Of a stretch of 5,864 bases of DNA, positions 1-5,864 are shown piece after piece (positions within the stretch are counted from its first letter, which is position 1; each line of letters starts with the position of its first letter). The DNA is from Deltaproteobacteria bacterium ADurb.Bin026 (GTDB taxonomy: Bacteria > Desulfobacterota > Syntrophorhabdia > Syntrophorhabdales > Syntrophorhabdaceae). Below the pieces are notes generated by a model, which did not search any database, had not been told where the DNA came from, and worked only from the letters and a program-made list of their open reading frames with translations. The position numbers were made by a program, and so were the translations under genes. The DNA lies in assembly GCA_002071245.1 (NCBI GenBank), contig MWEV01000254.1:1-5864 (forward strand). The letters are read 5' to 3'.

Positions 1-1
1 G

Positions 2-934
2 GGGGGTTGTGCGATTGGCGAGAGACCGATAGATTTGCATTTAAAGGGTCTATCAGCGTTAGGCTGTGAAGTGAGTCTGAGAGAGGGCTATGCTGATGTG
101 ACGGCTAAAAAACTAAAGGGCGCGTGTATTAGTTTCGATAAAACCACGGTTGGTGGTACTGAGAATATAATAATGGCCGCGGTTAAGGCGAAAGGCGAAA
201 CGATAATAGAAAACGCTGCTTGTGAGCCAGAAATCGTTGACCTTTCGCAAATGTTGAAGCAAATGGGTGCCAAGATCGAGGGAGAAGGCACAGAGGTTAT
301 TAAGGTCACCGGAGTGGATCAGTTAGTGCCGTGCAACTATAGCGTTATACCAGACAGGATCGAAACAGGCACATTTCTTGTTGCATGCGGCATGACGAGG
401 GGAAATATAGAAATTGAAGACTGTGTGCCTTCACATGTACAGCCCATCATAAAAAAGCTAAGAGAAGCAGGAATGGACATACTGGAAAGCGAAAACACAA
501 TAAAGGCATCAATGTCCAAAAAAAGGGCAAACGCAGTGGATATAAGAACAGCGCCTTACCCAGGATTTCCAACAGACATGCAGGCGCAGATTATGGCGCT
601 TATGAGCACGGCAAGGGGTGCGAGTGCTATCACAGAGACGATCTTCGAAAATAGAATGATGCACGCAGCGGAATTGAGGAGAATGGGTGCGGACATAAGG
701 GTAATAGGAAATACAGCTATTGTAAAAGGCGTTAAAATGCTCACGGGGGCCAAGGTTATGGCAACGGATTTACGGGCGAGCGCCTCCCTCATTATTGCAG
801 GTCTAACGGCATATGGCACTACCGAGGTCTCAAGGATTTACCATATAGACAGAGGCTATGAATCGATAGAAGAAAAGCTGAGAATGCTTGGTGCGAAGAT
901 AGAGAGGAGGAAAGATGAAAATCTGGGATCTTGA
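2..934 (+). CDS. murA: UDP-N-acetylglucosamine 1-carboxyvinyltransferase (MurA), 5'-truncated by the window edge
   Basis: MurA transfers enolpyruvate from PEP to UDP-GlcNAc, the first committed cytoplasmic step of peptidoglycan synthesis. The reading frame is open from base 2 and enters at GGCAIGERPIDLH, the flexible active-site loop. The codon at 8-10 is the Cys equivalent to E. coli Cys115, the residue attacked by fosfomycin, so this is a Cys-type, not an Asp-type, enzyme. Other catalytic residues fall at the expected spacing: Arg120 (23-25), Asp305 in PGFPTDMQAQ (575-577), Arg331 in FENRMMH (653-655), Arg371 in DLRASAS (773-775) and Arg397 in IDRGYES (851-853). The 310 visible residues match E. 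coli positions from about 113 to the C-terminus, so roughly 110 N-terminal residues are missing to the left. A TTG at 35 is internal, not a start. The end overlaps hisD by 20 bases, which suggests co-transcription. Identification is near certain. Confidence 0.97.
   Translation, partial: GGCAIGERPIDLHLKGLSALGCEVSLREGYADVTAKKLKGACISFDKTTVGGTENIIMAAVKAKGETIIENAACEPEIVDLSQMLKQMGAKIEGEGTEVIKVTGVDQLVPCNYSVIPDRIETGTFLVACGMTRGNIEIEDCVPSHVQPIIKKLREAGMDILESENTIKASMSKKRANAVDIRTAPYPGFPTDMQAQIMALMSTARGASAITETIFENRMMHAAELRRMGADIRVIGNTAIVKGVKMLTGAKVMATDLRASASLIIAGLTAYGTTEVSRIYHIDRGYESIEEKLRMLGAKIERRKDENLGS
904..910 (+). promoter_or_regulatory. Strong Shine-Dalgarno for hisD, inside murA
   Basis: GAGGAGG lies four bases before the hisD ATG at 915 and is itself part of the last murA codons. 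It fixes the hisD start and implies that ribosomes finishing murA can feed hisD initiation (translational coupling, inferred). Confidence 0.85.
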
Positions 935-2189
935 AAAAGAACACGACAAGCTGTTGTCCTCGATTCTTGAAGGCAGGGAAAAAAAGAAGAAAAACATCAA
1001 AACCGTTGTAGAGGCTGTGAAGCATGAAATCCTTGCAAGGGGAGAAACCGCCCTTATTGAATTTTCGAAAAAATGGGATGGCTGGAAACAGGACTATAAT
1101 CTTAAGGTCTCGGAAGAAGAGCTTACCGAAAGCGCATCAAAGGTAAAAAAGAAAGACAGAGACATTCTTAGAGGCATGATGAAAAATGTCCTGTTATACC
1201 ATAAATCGCAGGGAGGACGACCAAGGACATACACGAGAAAAGGTCTAAATATAAAGGAAACGTTTGTGCCTGTTGAAAGTACAATGGTTTATGTGCCCGG
1301 TGGTAAGGCTGCATACCCATCTTCCCTGATTATGGGCGTTGTGCCTGCTAAGGTTGCAGGCGTAAACAGGATATGTGTTGCCACGCCAACGGCGGATGGT
1401 ATGCTTAATCCATATGTTGCAGCAGCGTGTGTACTGTTGGATATAAAGGAGGTTTACAGGATAGGTGGTGCTCAAGCGGTCTATGCATTTGCTTATGGGG
1501 TGGGTTGCATACCAAAGGTAGATATGATTGTTGGCCCAGGCAATGCCTATGTTGATGAGGCAAAAAGGGATGTGTATGGTATGGTTGGTATCGATATGCT
1601 TGCTGGGCCCACAGAGCTTGTCGTATTGTGCACATACAAGTTTTCTCCAGATATAATAGCATGGGATATGTTTTCGCAAGGAGAGCATGATGAAATGGCA
1701 ACCGTTGGGTTGTTCTCGCCATCCAAGGAACACATCTATGATGTGATGAAGAGCATAGAGCGTCTCATCATTACAAACGAGAGAAAAGACGTGATAGAAA
1801 AGGCATTAAGGGAAAACAGCTTCCTTGTATACTATGAAGACATCGAAAAAGCTGTAAAAACGATAAACAGCATTGCCCCGGAACACATGGAGCTTATCGG
1901 CGACGAAGGCGTGTCAGAAAAGGTTTTGTATCCGGGTATTGTTTATTTGGGTGCCCACACACCTGTTGCGATGGGAGACTACTACATAGGCACAAACCAT
2001 GTTTTACCTACAGGCGGGGCGGGAAGATTTACGGCTGGATTGTCGGTCGACAGGTTTACAAAAAGGAAGGTTGTTGTTAAAATAGATGAACAATTTTTGA
2101 ATAAATACGGAGATAAAGCTGTAAAAATGGCACGCATTGAAGGCCTTTATGCTCACGGAGAGTCTATAAAGGCAAGAAAGGGGCTATAA
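915..2189 (+). CDS. hisD: Histidinol dehydrogenase (HisD)
   Basis: HisD is a cytoplasmic, zinc-dependent enzyme that oxidises L-histidinol via histidinal to L-histidine with two NAD, the last two steps of histidine synthesis. At 424 residues it is full length (E. coli has 434). Family motifs appear in order: [24 protein letters not shown], a stretch starting [18 protein letters not shown], then [20 protein letters not shown], and [15 protein letters not shown]. The zinc ligands map to Gln255, His258, Asp355 and His414 (E. coli Gln259, His262, Asp360, His419). The catalytic Glu-His pair is Glu323-His324 (E. coli Glu326-His327). All are intact, so the enzyme should be active. The ATG at 915 is chosen because a strong Shine-Dalgarno sits four bases upstream. 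The gene overlaps murA by 20 bases and ends one base before hisG. Placing hisD before hisG differs from the hisG-hisD order common in other bacteria. Confidence 0.98.
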   Translation: MKIWDLEKEHDKLLSSILEGREKKKKNIKTVVEAVKHEILARGETALIEFSKKWDGWKQDYNLKVSEEELTESASKVKKKDRDILRGMMKNVLLYHKSQGGRPRTYTRKGLNIKETFVPVESTMVYVPGGKAAYPSSLIMGVVPAKVAGVNRICVATPTADGMLNPYVAAACVLLDIKEVYRIGGAQAVYAFAYGVGCIPKVDMIVGPGNAYVDEAKRDVYGMVGIDMLAGPTELVVLCTYKFSPDIIAWDMFSQGEHDEMATVGLFSPSKEHIYDVMKSIERLIITNERKDVIEKALRENSFLVYYEDIEKAVKTINSIAPEHMELIGDEGVSEKVLYPGIVYLGAHTPVAMGDYYIGTNHVLPTGGAGRFTAGLSVDRFTKRKVVVKIDEQFLNKYGDKAVKMARIEGLYAHGESIKARKGL

Positions 2190-2190
2190 T

Positions 2191-3060
2191 ATGAAATTAA
2201 AAATTGGATTACCAAAAGGAAGCCTTCAGGAAACCACATTTAAACTTTTTAAAAATGCCGGCTATAACATAAAATTGCTTGAAAGATCTTATGTGCCGGT
2301 TATTGACGACCCTGAACTTGAAGGGCTTGTCATAAGGGCTCAGGAGATGGCGAGATATGTTGAAGATGGAATACTCGACATGGGTATTACAGGCTATGAT
2401 TGGGTGCTCGAACAGGATGCAAAGGTTGTTGAACTAGTGCGGCTGAGGTATGGCAAGGTAGGCTTCAGAGGCGTTAAATGGGTTGTTGCGGTGCCTGAAA
2501 ATTCACCGATCAAAACTGTTGATGATCTGAAAGGTAAGAAAATCGCAACAGAACTTGTCAGTTTTACAAAGAGGTTTCTTAAAAAAAGAGGTATAAACGC
2601 CTCTGTTGAATTTTCCTGGGGGGCCACAGAGGTAAAACCACCGCTTTTGGCCGATGCCATAATTGAGGTAACAGAAACGGGCGCATCATTAAGGGCTAAT
2701 AACCTAAGGATAATAGATACCATACTTGAATCTGAAACCGTTTTAATTGCTAATAAAAATGCCTGGAAGGACAAATGGAAAAAGAGAAAAATGGAGAACA
2801 TAACCATTTTGCTTAAGGGTGCACTTCTCGCAGAGGAAAAGGTTGGCCTTAAAATGAACGTACCCAAGTCGAGGCTAAAAGAGGTGTTGAAGATACTTCC
2901 ATCGCTTCAGACGCCCACCGTATCAAATCTGTCAGATAAGGATTGGTTGGCAATAGAGGTTATCATAGACGAAAAGACCGTGCGGGATATTATTCCTGAC
3001 CTGAAAAGGGTGGGGGCGCAGGGCATCGTTGAGTATCCCTTAAACAAGGTAATACCATAA
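2191..3060 (+). CDS. hisG: ATP phosphoribosyltransferase, long form (HisG)
   Basis: HisG condenses ATP with PRPP to give phosphoribosyl-ATP, the first and feedback-controlled step of histidine synthesis. The N-terminus LPKGSLQE is the typical family opening. The PRPP-binding signature lies at residues 155-167, with Asp155, Glu159, Thr161, Glu162, Thr163 and Gly164. At 289 residues this is the long, homohexameric type. The last 75 or so residues (from about [17 protein letters not shown] to the end [12 protein letters not shown]) form the C-terminal ACT/PII-like domain that binds histidine in this class. A HisZ partner, needed by short HisG, should therefore be unnecessary (family knowledge). 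The ATG follows the hisD stop by a single base (TAA-T-ATG), with AAAGGGG seven bases upstream as ribosome site. Co-translation with hisD is likely. Confidence 0.97.
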   Translation: MKLKIGLPKGSLQETTFKLFKNAGYNIKLLERSYVPVIDDPELEGLVIRAQEMARYVEDGILDMGITGYDWVLEQDAKVVELVRLRYGKVGFRGVKWVVAVPENSPIKTVDDLKGKKIATELVSFTKRFLKKRGINASVEFSWGATEVKPPLLADAIIEVTETGASLRANNLRIIDTILESETVLIANKNAWKDKWKKRKMENITILLKGALLAEEKVGLKMNVPKSRLKEVLKILPSLQTPTVSNLSDKDWLAIEVIIDEKTVRDIIPDLKRVGAQGIVEYPLNKVIP

Positions 3061-3123
3061 ATAAGCCTTTGAGTTTCAGATCAAAGCGACTGGACACTTA
3101 AGGTAAAAGACATAAATGGATAC

Positions 3124-3130
3124 AGGGGGA
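3124..3130 (+). promoter_or_regulatory. Purine-rich ribosome site deciding the hisB start
   Basis: AGGGGGA sits three bases before the ATG at 3134 (a short spacing). The alternative in-frame ATG at 3116 has only AAGG about 12 bases upstream, so 3134 is preferred. Confidence 0.55.
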
Positions 3131-3133
3131 CGC

Positions 3134-3718
3134 ATGAAAAGAGAGGCCTCGGCTGAAAGAAAAACAAAGGAAACAGATATAAAGGTTCATTGGGTGATAG
3201 ACGGCGAAGGAAAATATGATATTGAAACGGGCGTGCCCTTTTTTGACCACATGATGCATCTGTTTTCAAAACATGGTTTTTTCGATCTGACCCTATATGC
3301 GAAAGGTGATACAGAGGTTGACTATCACCATACCGTTGAGGATATTGGAATTACAATGGGCAGGTCTTTAAAAGAAGCCCTTAAGGGCTTTGAAGGCATT
3401 AGGCGTTATGGTTCGGCAATAATTCCAATGGATGAATCCCTCTGTATGCTTGCGATTGACGTTGGAGGAAGGCCCAACCTTGTTTTGAATGGGGATCTTG
3501 CAGGGAAAATAGGCGTTTTCGATACAGAGGTTATAAAGGAATTTTTCAAAGGATTTGTAAACGAAGCAAAGATAACGATCCACATCAATTTGTTGTATGG
3601 CGAAAGCCTTCACCATAAGATCGAGGCTATCTTCAAGGCTTTCGGAAGGGCATTAAAAGAGGCGATATCAAAAGGTGAAAACATAACAGGGGCGCTGTCA
3701 ACAAAAGGGATTTTGTGA
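3134..3718 (+). CDS. hisB: Imidazoleglycerol-phosphate dehydratase (HisB, monofunctional)
   Basis: HisB dehydrates imidazoleglycerol phosphate to imidazoleacetol phosphate using a dinuclear Mn site in a 24-subunit assembly (family knowledge). From the ATG at 3134 the protein has 194 residues, the usual size of the stand-alone dehydratase; there is no fused histidinol-phosphate phosphatase domain as in E. coli HisB. The N-terminus MKREASAERKTKETDIKV is typical. Metal-binding motifs are complete: DHMMH at 38-42, HHTVED at 65-70 and HHKIE at 160-164, with GVPFF just before the first. An ATG at 3116 would add six residues (MDTGGR) but has a poorer ribosome site and extends beyond the family start. 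The 73-base gap from hisG has no terminator, so read-through from the his run is expected. The histidinol-phosphate phosphatase must be encoded elsewhere. Confidence 0.96.
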   Translation: MKREASAERKTKETDIKVHWVIDGEGKYDIETGVPFFDHMMHLFSKHGFFDLTLYAKGDTEVDYHHTVEDIGITMGRSLKEALKGFEGIRRYGSAIIPMDESLCMLAIDVGGRPNLVLNGDLAGKIGVFDTEVIKEFFKGFVNEAKITIHINLLYGESLHHKIEAIFKAFGRALKEAISKGENITGALSTKGIL

Positions 3719-3728
3719 TTGTAAGACA

Positions 3729-3782
3729 TTGACAGCATAATATGCCCTGGTAATTGTTGAAATATTTAGTTGACAGTGTAAT
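3729..3782 (+). repeat. Two direct copies of TTGACAGnnTAAT, 41 bases apart
   Basis: TTGACAGCATAAT at 3729-3741 and TTGACAGTGTAAT at 3770-3782 match at 11 of 13 positions. The pair lies between the hisB stop and the riboswitch. Either copy could be a -35 element, or the pair could be a repeated operator; the sequence alone does not decide. Confidence 0.5.
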
Positions 3783-3798
3783 GAAAATATATTAGTTA
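3770..3798 (+). promoter_or_regulatory. Candidate promoter for the thiE-thi4 leader
   Basis: A perfect -35 hexamer TTGACA (3770-3775) stands upstream of the riboswitch, with AT-rich sequence after it. At a 17-base spacing the -10 would be TAGTTA (3793-3798), which is poor; TATATT (3788-3793) is a better hexamer but too close at 12 bases. Another pairing is TTGTTG (3754-3759) with TGTAAT (3777-3782) at 17 bases. A promoter in this gap is probable because a riboswitch leader needs one, but the exact elements are uncertain. Confidence 0.4.
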
Positions 3799-3810
3799 TT
3801 TGAAAAACAA

Positions 3811-3885
3811 GGTGTTAGGGGTGCCCTTTTGGCTGAGAAAACACCCTTTAACTTGAACCGGATAATGCCGGCGTAAGGAAACACC
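3811..3885 (+). ncRNA. TPP riboswitch aptamer (THI box)
   Basis: The conserved THI-box parts occur in order. P1 is GGTGTT (3811-3816) pairing with AACACC (3880-3885). P2 is GGGTG (3819-3823) pairing with CACCC (3842-3846). The invariant CTGAGA at 3833-3838 forms the pyrimidine-sensing arm. The second arm has CTTGAACC, the CCGG (3858-3861) / CCGG (3868-3871) stem closing GATAATG, and GCGTAAGGAAA, which together form the pyrophosphate-binding side. In this family the aptamer binds thiamin pyrophosphate directly and controls thiamin synthesis or transport genes, which fits thiE and thi4 immediately downstream. Near certain from primary sequence alone. Confidence 0.97.
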
Positions 3886-3924
3886 GAACTTGGAATTGCC
3901 AGAATAACAGGCTCGGTTTTCTTT
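3875..3924 (+). promoter_or_regulatory. Predicted antiterminator of the TPP riboswitch
   Basis: AAGGAAA (3875-3881) plus ACCGA (3883-3887) can pair with TCGGTTTTCTTT (3913-3924), giving 12 pairs with one bulged C (3882) and one G-U pair. The upstream strand includes the 3' half of P1 and part of the aptamer's conserved 3' arm. The downstream strand takes in part of the 5' side and the loop of the terminator hairpin. The two folds exclude each other, so TPP binding should release the terminator. Derived by hand pairing, without energy calculation. Confidence 0.75.
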
Positions 3925-3947
3925 CTACCGCAGCCTGTTTTTTTGTT
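3907..3947 (+). terminator. Intrinsic (riboswitch-controlled) terminator before thiE
   Basis: ACAGGCTCGGT (3907-3917) pairs with ACCG (3927-3930) and AGCCTGT (3932-3938), with one bulged C at 3931 and a nine-base loop. A T-rich run TTTTTTTTGTTT follows to 3947. This is a classic rho-independent terminator between aptamer and ribosome site, the expression platform of the riboswitch. Confidence 0.92.
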
Positions 3948-3948
3948 T

Positions 3949-3954
3949 AGGAGG
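3949..3954 (+). promoter_or_regulatory. Shine-Dalgarno AGGAGG for the thiE GTG start
   Basis: A perfect AGGAGG sits four bases before the GTG at 3959 and directly after the terminator T-run. It supports the unusual GTG start, since no ATG is available nearby in frame. Confidence 0.85.
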
Positions 3955-3958
3955 CGTT

Positions 3959-4585
3959 GTGAATAAAAAAGACCTTTTTAAAACCATGCGAAGGGGCATA
4001 TATTGCTTTGCAGATACGATCTCCCTCTGTAAAGAGTTGCTAAATGGCGGCGCAAGGATCATTCAGTTCAGAGATAAATCTGCTGAAGACGAGGAATTCT
4101 ATCGTAAAGCCATTGAGATGTGTGCCCTTGTAAGACAGTACGATGACGCTGTATTCATTGTAAACGACCGTGTGGACATAGCCCTTGAGATAGGGGCAGA
4201 TGGTATACATGTCGGACAAAAAGATGAGGATTTTCATGAAGTGCTTGCCCGACTGCCAGAAGATATGGTTATCGGCGTTTCGGCTAATACGGTAAAACAG
4301 GCAATGGAGGCTGAAATGGCAGGCGCAACCTATATTGGAGCTGGCTCTGTTTTTCCTACACCTTCAAAACCAGATGCAATAGTTGTTGGTATCGACACCC
4401 TGGAGGATATTGTAAAAAACGTGAATGTTCCTGTTGTTGCAATCGGGGGGATTACCATGGAAAACATACGTCAGGCGATAAAAACAGGTGCACACCATTT
4501 TGCTATGATCTCAGAGGTTAACAACGCAAAAGACATAGCCGGGCGATTGAAAGAATTGTCCGAAATATTACAACAAGGGGGATAA
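3959..4585 (+). CDS. thiE: Thiamin-phosphate synthase (ThiE)
   Basis: ThiE is a cytoplasmic TIM-barrel enzyme that joins HMP pyrophosphate to the thiazole phosphate to give thiamin phosphate. The 208 residues match the family length. Active-site motifs line up with B. subtilis ThiE: QFRDK at 36-40 (Arg38, Lys40), NDR with the Mg ligand Asp70, GIHVGQKD with the second Mg ligand Asp89, Ser108 in GVSANT, and the pyrophosphate loop PTPSK at 133-137 (Thr134, Ser136, Lys137). IGGIT at 162-166 and GAHHFAMIS close the phosphate-binding side. The start is GTG, backed by a perfect Shine-Dalgarno. The gene is first in a two-gene operon behind the TPP riboswitch, so transcription should fall when TPP is plentiful. 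It ends one base before thi4. It could be confused with TenI, but the complete catalytic set favours ThiE. Confidence 0.95.
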   Translation: MNKKDLFKTMRRGIYCFADTISLCKELLNGGARIIQFRDKSAEDEEFYRKAIEMCALVRQYDDAVFIVNDRVDIALEIGADGIHVGQKDEDFHEVLARLPEDMVIGVSANTVKQAMEAEMAGATYIGAGSVFPTPSKPDAIVVGIDTLEDIVKNVNVPVVAIGGITMENIRQAIKTGAHHFAMISEVNNAKDIAGRLKELSEILQQGG

Positions 4586-4586
4586 T

Positions 4587-5360
4587 ATGGAACTGAACGA
4601 AGTCATTATAACCAAAGCAATTATTGACAGGTATTATGAGAAACTCTCAAAAAATATCGAAACAGATGTTGCAATTGTTGGTGGCGGCCCTTCTGGTCTG
4701 GTTGCGGGATATTATCTGGCGAAAGCAGGCAAAAGGGTTGCCCTTTACGAGAGGAAGCTGAGCATGGGTGGCGGTGTATGGGGTGGCGGCATGATGTTTA
4801 ACGAAATCGTTGTCCAAGAATCCGCAATCCACATACTTGACGAGTTCGGCGTAAAATACCGCAAATATCAGGACAATTATTATACATCCGATGCTGTTGA
4901 GACTGCCGCTACTCTGACTGCCAAGGCTGTTCAGGCAGGGGTTACCGTATTTAATTGCGTTAGCATAGAGGATGTAATGATGAGGACGGACAGGATCATA
5001 GGATTGGTGCTTAACTGGTCTCCCGTTGAAATGGCAGGGCTTCATATAGACCCCCTTGCGGTACGCACGAAGTTTGTGATTGATGCAACCGGGCACGCAG
5101 TGGAAGTAGTCAGGGTTGTGTTTGCAAAAGTTCCCGGAAGATTATTCACAGATTCTGGGAAAATCGAAGGTGAAAAATCCATGTGGTCAGAAAAGGCCGA
5201 GACACTCACGCTTGAAAACACAAAAGAGGTTTTTCCTGGACTTTATGTAACTGGAATGGCTGCCAATGCCACATTTGGTGGACCCAGGATGGGCCCGATT
5301 TTTGGGGGCATGTTACTTTCGGGAGAAAAGGTGGCGAAGTTACTATTGAAAAGACTGTAG
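4587..5360 (+). CDS. thi4: Thi4-family thiazole synthase, His (sulfide-using) type
   Basis: Thi4 builds the ADP-thiazole carboxylate precursor of thiamin from NAD, glycine and a sulfur atom. The 257 residues match archaeal and bacterial Thi4 length. The dinucleotide-binding motif GGGPSG is at 32-37, with Glu55 ending the second strand. [12 protein letters not shown] at 61-72, IDATGH at 165-170 and a glycine-rich C-terminal segment ([10 protein letters not shown], then [10 protein letters not shown], 223-242) are family hallmarks. In yeast THI4 the sulfur donor Cys205 lies in TQCCMDP; here the aligned stretch is AGLHIDP, so His153 takes its place, as described for the Methanocaldococcus jannaschii enzyme. 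This predicts an iron-dependent catalyst that uses free sulfide and is not consumed (inference from family work). It replaces the ThiG/ThiH/ThiS route. The ATG follows the thiE stop by one base, with AAGGGGGA as ribosome site. Both genes share the TPP-controlled transcript. Confidence 0.95.
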   Translation: MELNEVIITKAIIDRYYEKLSKNIETDVAIVGGGPSGLVAGYYLAKAGKRVALYERKLSMGGGVWGGGMMFNEIVVQESAIHILDEFGVKYRKYQDNYYTSDAVETAATLTAKAVQAGVTVFNCVSIEDVMMRTDRIIGLVLNWSPVEMAGLHIDPLAVRTKFVIDATGHAVEVVRVVFAKVPGRLFTDSGKIEGEKSMWSEKAETLTLENTKEVFPGLYVTGMAANATFGGPRMGPIFGGMLLSGEKVAKLLLKRL

Positions 5361-5493
5361 TATTGCCACGTTCGTTTCCTTTGAACAAAAATCATACACG
5401 GGCTTTATCTTTGAACGTCTTTGTCTGTTGAGGGGCTAAAATAACAGATAGTGTCAAGAAACAAATCTTATCAGGCAGAACTGTGCTTTGAAG

Positions 5494-5522
5494 TTGACGG
5501 GCAAGGGTGGTTTTGCTATATT
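5494..5522 (+). promoter_or_regulatory. Extended -10 promoter for the carbamoyltransferase gene
   Basis: TTGACG (5494-5499, five of six consensus bases), a 17-base spacer, then TATATT (5517-5522, five of six), preceded by TGC, which is an extended -10 element. Transcription should begin near 5528-5530, only a few bases before the ATG at 5532. The remaining spacer (5361-5493) holds no recognised gene or intrinsic terminator. Confidence 0.7.
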
Positions 5523-5531
5523 ACTCAAGCT

Positions 5532-5864
5532 ATGAATATTCTTGGCCTTCATACGTTTGGACACGATACCGGTGCATCCCTTATATCTGAGGGGCGTTTG
5601 TTCGCCATAGGAGAGGAGAGGCTCAACAGGATAAAACATTCAGGTGTCTTTCCGCATATGTCGATCCGGTATCTGCTCGATGCAACAGGGCTAAGGGATA
5701 TTAACGATATTGACTTAGTTGTTGGGGTTACCCGTATCGGAAAGGATGGGAAAAACAAAGAGGTCGAAATGATAAGATCTCAACTGGGTTACACCGGGAA
5801 AATCCATACAATATCCCATCATACCGCCCATGCGGCGAGTGCATTTTATCCCTCGCCGTTTGAG
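5532..5864 (+). CDS. Carbamoyltransferase, NodU/CmcH/TobZ family (3' end beyond window)
   Basis: The frame is open from the ATG at 5532 to the window edge: 111 residues, about one fifth of a usual 550-600 residue protein. MNILGLHTFGHDTGASLI is the standard start of the family's N-terminal ASKHA-fold domain, with His11-Asp12. EERLNRIKHSG at 28-38 and HHTAHAASAFYPSPF at 96-110 are the other N-terminal hallmarks; in TobZ the corresponding histidine-rich region forms part of the metal and nucleotide site. Members use carbamoyl phosphate and ATP to carbamoylate hydroxyl groups on sugars or natural products (Nod factors, cephamycin, tobramycin). The substrate here cannot be told. There is no Shine-Dalgarno before the ATG, and the promoter lies so near that the message may be leaderless. 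The frame is also open upstream to a GTG at 5451, but that extension has no ribosome site and no family counterpart. Confidence 0.93.
   Translation, partial: MNILGLHTFGHDTGASLISEGRLFAIGEERLNRIKHSGVFPHMSIRYLLDATGLRDINDIDLVVGVTRIGKDGKNKEVEMIRSQLGYTGKIHTISHHTAHAASAFYPSPFE

Noticed and set aside
35..37. TTG as a start codon for the first gene
   Set aside because: The frame stays open to base 2 and those codons encode the MurA active-site loop with its catalytic Cys, so the gene simply begins to the left of the window.
1245..1733. Long minus-strand open frame (162 codons) opposite hisD, with another of 105 codons overlapping
   Set aside because: It lies wholly inside the well-supported hisD, is rich in Cys, His, Trp and Tyr as expected for antisense translation, and shows no recognisable domain.
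3067..3086. Hairpin CTTTGA / TCAAAG between hisG and hisB
   Set aside because: Only six base pairs, half A-T, and no T-run after it; not a credible terminator.
3116..3118. Upstream ATG for hisB
   Set aside because: It adds six residues not typical of the family and its ribosome site is poor; the ATG at 3134 gives the usual N-terminus and length.
3735..3745. Inverted repeat GCATAATATGC after hisB
   Set aside because: A short 11-base palindrome with a one-base centre and no T-run; too small to call a terminator or operator by itself.
5368..5418. Possible terminator after thi4 from ACGTTC (5368-5373) and GAACGT (5413-5418)
   Set aside because: The arms are only six bases, 39 bases apart, with no T-run following; I could not support an intrinsic terminator for the thi operon.
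5451..5453. In-frame GTG as an alternative start of the carbamoyltransferase
   Set aside because: It would add 27 residues with no family match, has no Shine-Dalgarno and would place the start upstream of the well-formed promoter.
5454..5758. Two minus-strand open frames at the right end (5454-5639 and 5549-5758)
   Set aside because: They are mostly or wholly antisense to the carbamoyltransferase coding region, have no recognisable motif, and the + strand frame is clearly the coding one.

Overview
The window reads as a compact bacterial chromosome segment with every recognised gene on the + strand. From left to right it holds the 3' three quarters of murA, then hisD, hisG and hisB, then a 240-base leader with a TPP riboswitch, then thiE and thi4, then a promoter and the first 111 codons of a NodU/CmcH-type carbamoyltransferase that runs off the right edge. 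murA implies a peptidoglycan-making bacterium. A long-form HisG, a stand-alone HisB dehydratase and a bacterial Thi4 with His in place of the sulfur-donor Cys together suggest an anaerobic or sulfide-exposed lineage, for example Desulfobacterota- or Nitrospirota-like. That placement is inference; no marker here fixes the taxon. Base composition looks moderately AT-rich but was not counted.

Region 1 (1-3718) is a tight murA-hisD-hisG-hisB run. hisD starts inside the end of murA (20-base overlap) behind a strong AGGAGG, hisG follows hisD after one base, and hisB follows hisG after a 73-base gap if its start is the ATG at 3134. I see no terminator between these genes, so one transcript is likely. 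The three his products catalyse steps 1 (HisG), 7 (HisB) and the final two oxidations (HisD). The other his genes must lie elsewhere.

Region 2 (3719-5360) is a two-gene thiamin operon. A canonical THI-box aptamer (about 3811-3885) is followed by an intrinsic terminator (3907-3947). A mutually exclusive antiterminator can be drawn in which the 3' side of the aptamer pairs with the 5' half of the terminator. This predicts transcription OFF when TPP is bound. thiE joins the thiazole and pyrimidine halves of thiamin. thi4 makes the thiazole half from NAD and glycine; with His153 at the position of the yeast suicide Cys205 it should take sulfur from free sulfide and act as a true catalyst.

Region 3 (5361-5864) has a 171-base spacer ending in a well-formed extended -10 promoter (TTGACG, 17 bases, TATATT). 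It lies so close to the carbamoyltransferase ATG that the mRNA may be leaderless. This gene probably begins a new transcription unit unrelated to thiamin.

I found no mobile element, CRISPR array, tRNA or rRNA. I saw no clear previously undescribed system; the most informative points are the riboswitch switching mechanism, the His-type Thi4 and the possible leaderless start of the carbamoyltransferase.
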